Of a stretch of 14,618 nt of DNA, positions 12,958 through 14,618 are shown one piece after another. This DNA is from DASUBV01 sp035763085 (GTDB taxonomy: Bacteria; Actinomycetota; Actinomycetes; Streptosporangiales; Streptosporangiaceae). Position 1 is the stretch's first letter; every line of letters begins with the position of its first letter. The notes under the pieces are model-generated. The model saw nothing but the letters and a program-made list of their open reading frames with translations. It was not told the origin of the DNA and searched no databases. Location: assembly GCA_035763085.1 (NCBI GenBank), contig DASUBV010000190.1, positions 1 to 14,618 of the forward strand, given 5' to 3'. A program made the translations under genes and the position numbers.

Positions 12958-13764
12958 ATGGGCGAGCGCTCGTTTGACGACCTGATCGACGAGGCGCTGG
13001 CCGCGCCGATGACGGGCTGGGACTTCAGCTTCCTGCGCGGCCGGTCGGCCACCACGCCGCTGCCCTGGGACTACGGCTCGGTGGTGGCGGACCTCGCTGA
13101 CGGCCAGCCGCTGCTGGACCTGGGCACCGGAGGCGGCGAGGTGCTGGCCGCGCTGCCAGCCCGGCCCGGCCGGACGGTCGCCGCAGAGGGCTGGGCGCCG
13201 AACGTGCCGGTCGCCGGGCGCCGGCTCCGGCCGCTGGGGATACCGGTCATCCATTACCTGTCCGCGCCCGAGAACCCCGGCCAGGACCTGGCCGCCGGGC
13301 CGGCGACGGCGGGCCTGCCGGACCGGCTGCCGTTCCGGGACGCGACGTTCGGCCTGGTTCTCAGCAGGCACGAGTCCTTCCGGGCCAGCGAGGTGGCCCG
13401 GGTGCTGGCGCCCGGCGGGCACTTCATCACCCAGCAGGTGGACCTGCACGACAGTGACGACTACCGGGCCGCTCTGGGGCTGGCCGCTGATCCCGCGCCG
13501 GACGAGTCCTGGCTGGCCGCCGCCCGGCAGCAGGTCCGGGCGGCCGGGCTGGCGGAGATCCGGGCCGAGCGCGCGGTCCAGCAGGCCAGCTATTCCGACA
13601 TCGGCGCGCTGGCCTGGTACCTGCTGCAGGCCGTCCCGTGGATCGTGCCCGAGGGGCTGGCGGGCTGCCGCCCGGCGCTGCACCGCCTCCATGAGCAGAT
13701 GCGGGAGGCACCGTTCACTGCGCGGGCCTACCGGTTCCTGCTGGTCGCGCAGAAGCCGGGCTGA
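12958..13764 (+). CDS. Class I SAM-dependent methyltransferase, substrate unknown
   Basis: A 268-residue putative methyltransferase. The N-terminus contains WDFSFLRGR (21-29), seen in a group of uncharacterised actinobacterial methyltransferases. Motif I is LLDLGTGGGE (52-61), which binds S-adenosylmethionine. An acidic residue follows at VAAEGW (E77), then DRLPFRDATFGLVLSRHESF (122-141), the usual 'lPF.d..FD.v' segment, and RVLAPGGHFITQQV (148-161). The C-terminal part resembles small-molecule or tRNA/protein methyltransferases without a diagnostic motif. ATG 12958 has only a weak G-rich upstream stretch, so translation may depend on serS, 40 bp upstream. It is convergent with the deacylase gene. 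The fold is clear and the substrate is not. Confidence 0.82.
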   Translation: MGERSFDDLIDEALAAPMTGWDFSFLRGRSATTPLPWDYGSVVADLADGQPLLDLGTGGGEVLAALPARPGRTVAAEGWAPNVPVAGRRLRPLGIPVIHYLSAPENPGQDLAAGPATAGLPDRLPFRDATFGLVLSRHESFRASEVARVLAPGGHFITQQVDLHDSDDYRAALGLAADPAPDESWLAAARQQVRAAGLAEIRAERAVQQASYSDIGALAWYLLQAVPWIVPEGLAGCRPALHRLHEQMREAPFTARAYRFLLVAQKPG

Positions 13765-13847
13765 TCAGCCCGGACCCGGGCCCGCTGGCGGCACCGGCCG
13801 CGCTCGCTGGCCCGCCCGCGCTGGGCCCAGGCCAGGGGCGTGAGCTG

Positions 13848-13872
13848 GCCGGCGCCGCGACCGGCGCCCGGC
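13848..13872. terminator. Hairpin between convergent methyltransferase and deacylase genes
   Basis: GCCGGCGCC (13848-13856) pairs with GGCGCCCGGC (13863-13872) with one bulged base and a six-base loop. It lies in the 149-bp convergent gap and could terminate both genes. Confidence 0.45.
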
Positions 13873-13913
13873 TGCAGAGGCTTGACCGCACCGTGCCGAG
13901 GCGGTCGGGCCAG

Positions 13914-14378
13914 TCAGGACTCGGGGTCGGTGACGTCGGCGACGGTGGCGCCGAGGGTTCGCACGACATCGTCGGCCTCGGCCGCGATGGCGACGCCGTG
14001 CTCGCCGGAGCCCAGGGTGATCAGCCGTCCGGTCAGCCGCTCGTCCGCGATGACCGGCCAGGCGACCGAGGCGCCGAGCGGAGTGATGGTGCCGCGCTCG
14101 TAGCCGGTTGCCTCGCGCGCGGCCGCGGCATCGGGCATGGACAGGCGGCTGACCCCGAGCACCGCGCGCAGCTTGGGCCAGGAGATGGTCCGGTCGCCGG
14201 GTACCAGCACGAACAGGAAGTCATCCGGCCCGCGCCGCACGACCATCGTCTTCACCACGTCGGCGGGCGTGACGTCGCGGGCGCGGGCGGCCTCGGCCAG
14301 GCTGTGCACGGGGCCGTGCCGGATGACGCGGTGCGGGAGGCCGGCCGCCTCGGCGGCCGCGATCGCGGGACTGGTCAT
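13914..14378 (-). CDS. YbaK/ProX-family aminoacyl-tRNA deacylase
   Basis: A 154-residue protein of the YbaK/EbsC/ProXp family, free-standing editing domains that hydrolyse mischarged tRNAs such as Cys- or Ala-tRNA(Pro). Visible signatures are VVKTMVVR (41-48) with the conserved catalytic-site Lys43, FLFVLVPGDRTISWPKLR (54-71), TGYERGTITPLG (91-102) and GSGEHG (123-128). Length and motif order match the family. ATG 14378 is the start; there is no clear Shine-Dalgarno sequence. It lies near serS but on the opposite strand, so there is no operon link, and its specificity (Pro, Ser, Thr or other tRNA) cannot be read from the sequence. The TnpB element starts less than 90 bp upstream of its start codon, so its promoter region has been approached by a mobile element. 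Confidence 0.87.
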   Translation of the reverse strand: MTSPAIAAAEAAGLPHRVIRHGPVHSLAEAARARDVTPADVVKTMVVRRGPDDFLFVLVPGDRTISWPKLRAVLGVSRLSMPDAAAAREATGYERGTITPLGASVAWPVIADERLTGRLITLGSGEHGVAIAAEADDVVRTLGATVADVTDPES

Positions 14379-14397
14379 CAGTTTCGCGGCGTGGATA

Positions 14398-14417
14398 CGC
14401 CCGCCTTCAGGCGGGTG
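14398..14417. repeat. Stem-loop upstream of tnpB, possible element end
   Basis: CCCGCC (14400-14405), loop TTCA, and GGCGGG (14410-14415), with an outer C-G and G-T pair, form a compact hairpin followed by TGAGGAAAC. The arrangement 'stem-TTCA-stem-GAGGA' resembles the terminal stem-loops I know from IS605-type tnpB elements, so it may mark an element end. The resemblance is from memory and not computed. Confidence 0.4.
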
Positions 14418-14454
14418 AGGAAACGCCGCTCCCCCTTTCCGGAATGGTCGATGA

Positions 14455-14460
14455 TATTAT
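14455..14460 (+). promoter_or_regulatory. -10 box for tnpB
   Basis: TATTAT matches the -10 consensus at five of six positions and lies six bases before GTG 14467, in a distinctly AT-rich patch (14448-14465). This suggests a leaderless or near-leaderless transcript. The same patch forms an imperfect palindrome, TCGATGATATTATCGA. Confidence 0.5.
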
Positions 14461-14466
14461 CGAAAG

Positions 14467-14618
14467 GTGTCTCGTTACCGGCTGTGTCCGTCTGCTGGGC
14501 AGGAGCGGGTGTTGCGGGAGCACTGCGCGCACGCGCGGTTCGTCTGGAATCTGGCGGTGGAGCAGCAGTCGTGGTGGCGGCGCGGTCGCAAGGCGGCGCC
14601 GGGGTATCTGGAGCAGTG
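14467..14618 (+). CDS. tnpB: TnpB / OrfB RNA-guided nuclease, N-terminal part (cut by window end)
   Basis: The frame runs open from GTG 14467 to the window edge, 50 codons. It begins VSRYRLCPSAGQERVLREH and continues with CAHARFVWNLAVEQQSWW and then GRKAAPGYLEQ. The pattern 'YRL-P-----Q---L--H---AR-VWN-A-EQ' is the N-terminal region of actinobacterial TnpB/OrfB proteins of IS200/IS605-IS607 elements, which are omega-RNA-guided nucleases. The RuvC-like catalytic residues, zinc finger and 3' omega-RNA lie beyond the window. An in-frame TGA at 14452, with only TAT, TAT, CGA and AAG after it, leaves GTG 14467 as the first possible start. There is no tnpA in the visible upstream sequence. The N-terminus is intact; whether the gene is complete cannot be seen. 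Confidence 0.82.
   Translation, partial: MSRYRLCPSAGQERVLREHCAHARFVWNLAVEQQSWWRRGRKAAPGYLEQ

Noticed and set aside
11235..13055. 606-codon open frame on the minus strand opposite eamA and serS
   Set aside because: It is the antisense shadow of two well-supported genes in a very GC-rich genome. The product is Arg/Gly/Gln-rich with no family motif.

Overview
The window is very GC-rich (roughly 70% or more) and looks like an actinomycete (Actinomycetota) chromosome. Supporting signs are the codon bias, the frequent GTG/TTG starts, a seryl-tRNA synthetase that appears leaderless behind a TAnnnT -10 box, two paralogous apolipoprotein N-acyltransferases, an LdtMt2-like L,D-transpeptidase, and transposase types common in that phylum. 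I cannot place it to genus.

Layout. The left edge (1-120) is the 3' end of an IS110-family transposase. Next to it lies a degenerate copy of an extragenic repeat (138-187), followed by a plus-strand serine hydrolase of the beta-lactamase/EstB type (283-1530). A strong hairpin separates it from a convergent minus-strand block (9231 down to 1600). In transcription order the block encodes Lnt2, Lnt1, an L,D-transpeptidase lipoprotein, then after a 413-bp gap a lysozyme-like wall protein with AHK repeats, and after three tandem hairpins a DedA membrane protein. From 9577 on, the plus strand carries a single-pass Ser/Pro-rich membrane protein, a 377-bp repeat-rich gap, an EamA transporter, serS and a SAM-dependent methyltransferase. 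A convergent YbaK-type aminoacyl-tRNA deacylase follows. The right edge is the intact N-terminus of a TnpB (OrfB) gene cut by the window end.

How the genes fit together. The minus-strand block is an envelope module. Lnt enzymes N-acylate lipoproteins. The next gene encodes a putative lipoprotein L,D-transpeptidase whose Shine-Dalgarno overlaps the stop codon of lnt1, so the modifying enzyme and a possible substrate are coupled. The neighbouring lysozyme-like protein and DedA protein also belong to wall or membrane maintenance. The right half is housekeeping: tRNA charging (serS), a probable tRNA proofreading deacylase, an exporter and a methyltransferase.

I did not find a clearly new defence or RNA-guided system inside the window. 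The most worthwhile leads are: (1) a palindrome-forming extragenic repeat with two direct copies at 10287-10444 and a third diverged copy abutting the IS110 remnant; (2) the roughly 220-nt GC-rich leader of the lysozyme-like gene behind a recognisable promoter; (3) large low-complexity cytoplasmic extensions in both Lnt paralogues; and (4) the two window edges, where IS110 (bridge-RNA class) and TnpB (omega-RNA class) elements continue outside the sequence supplied.
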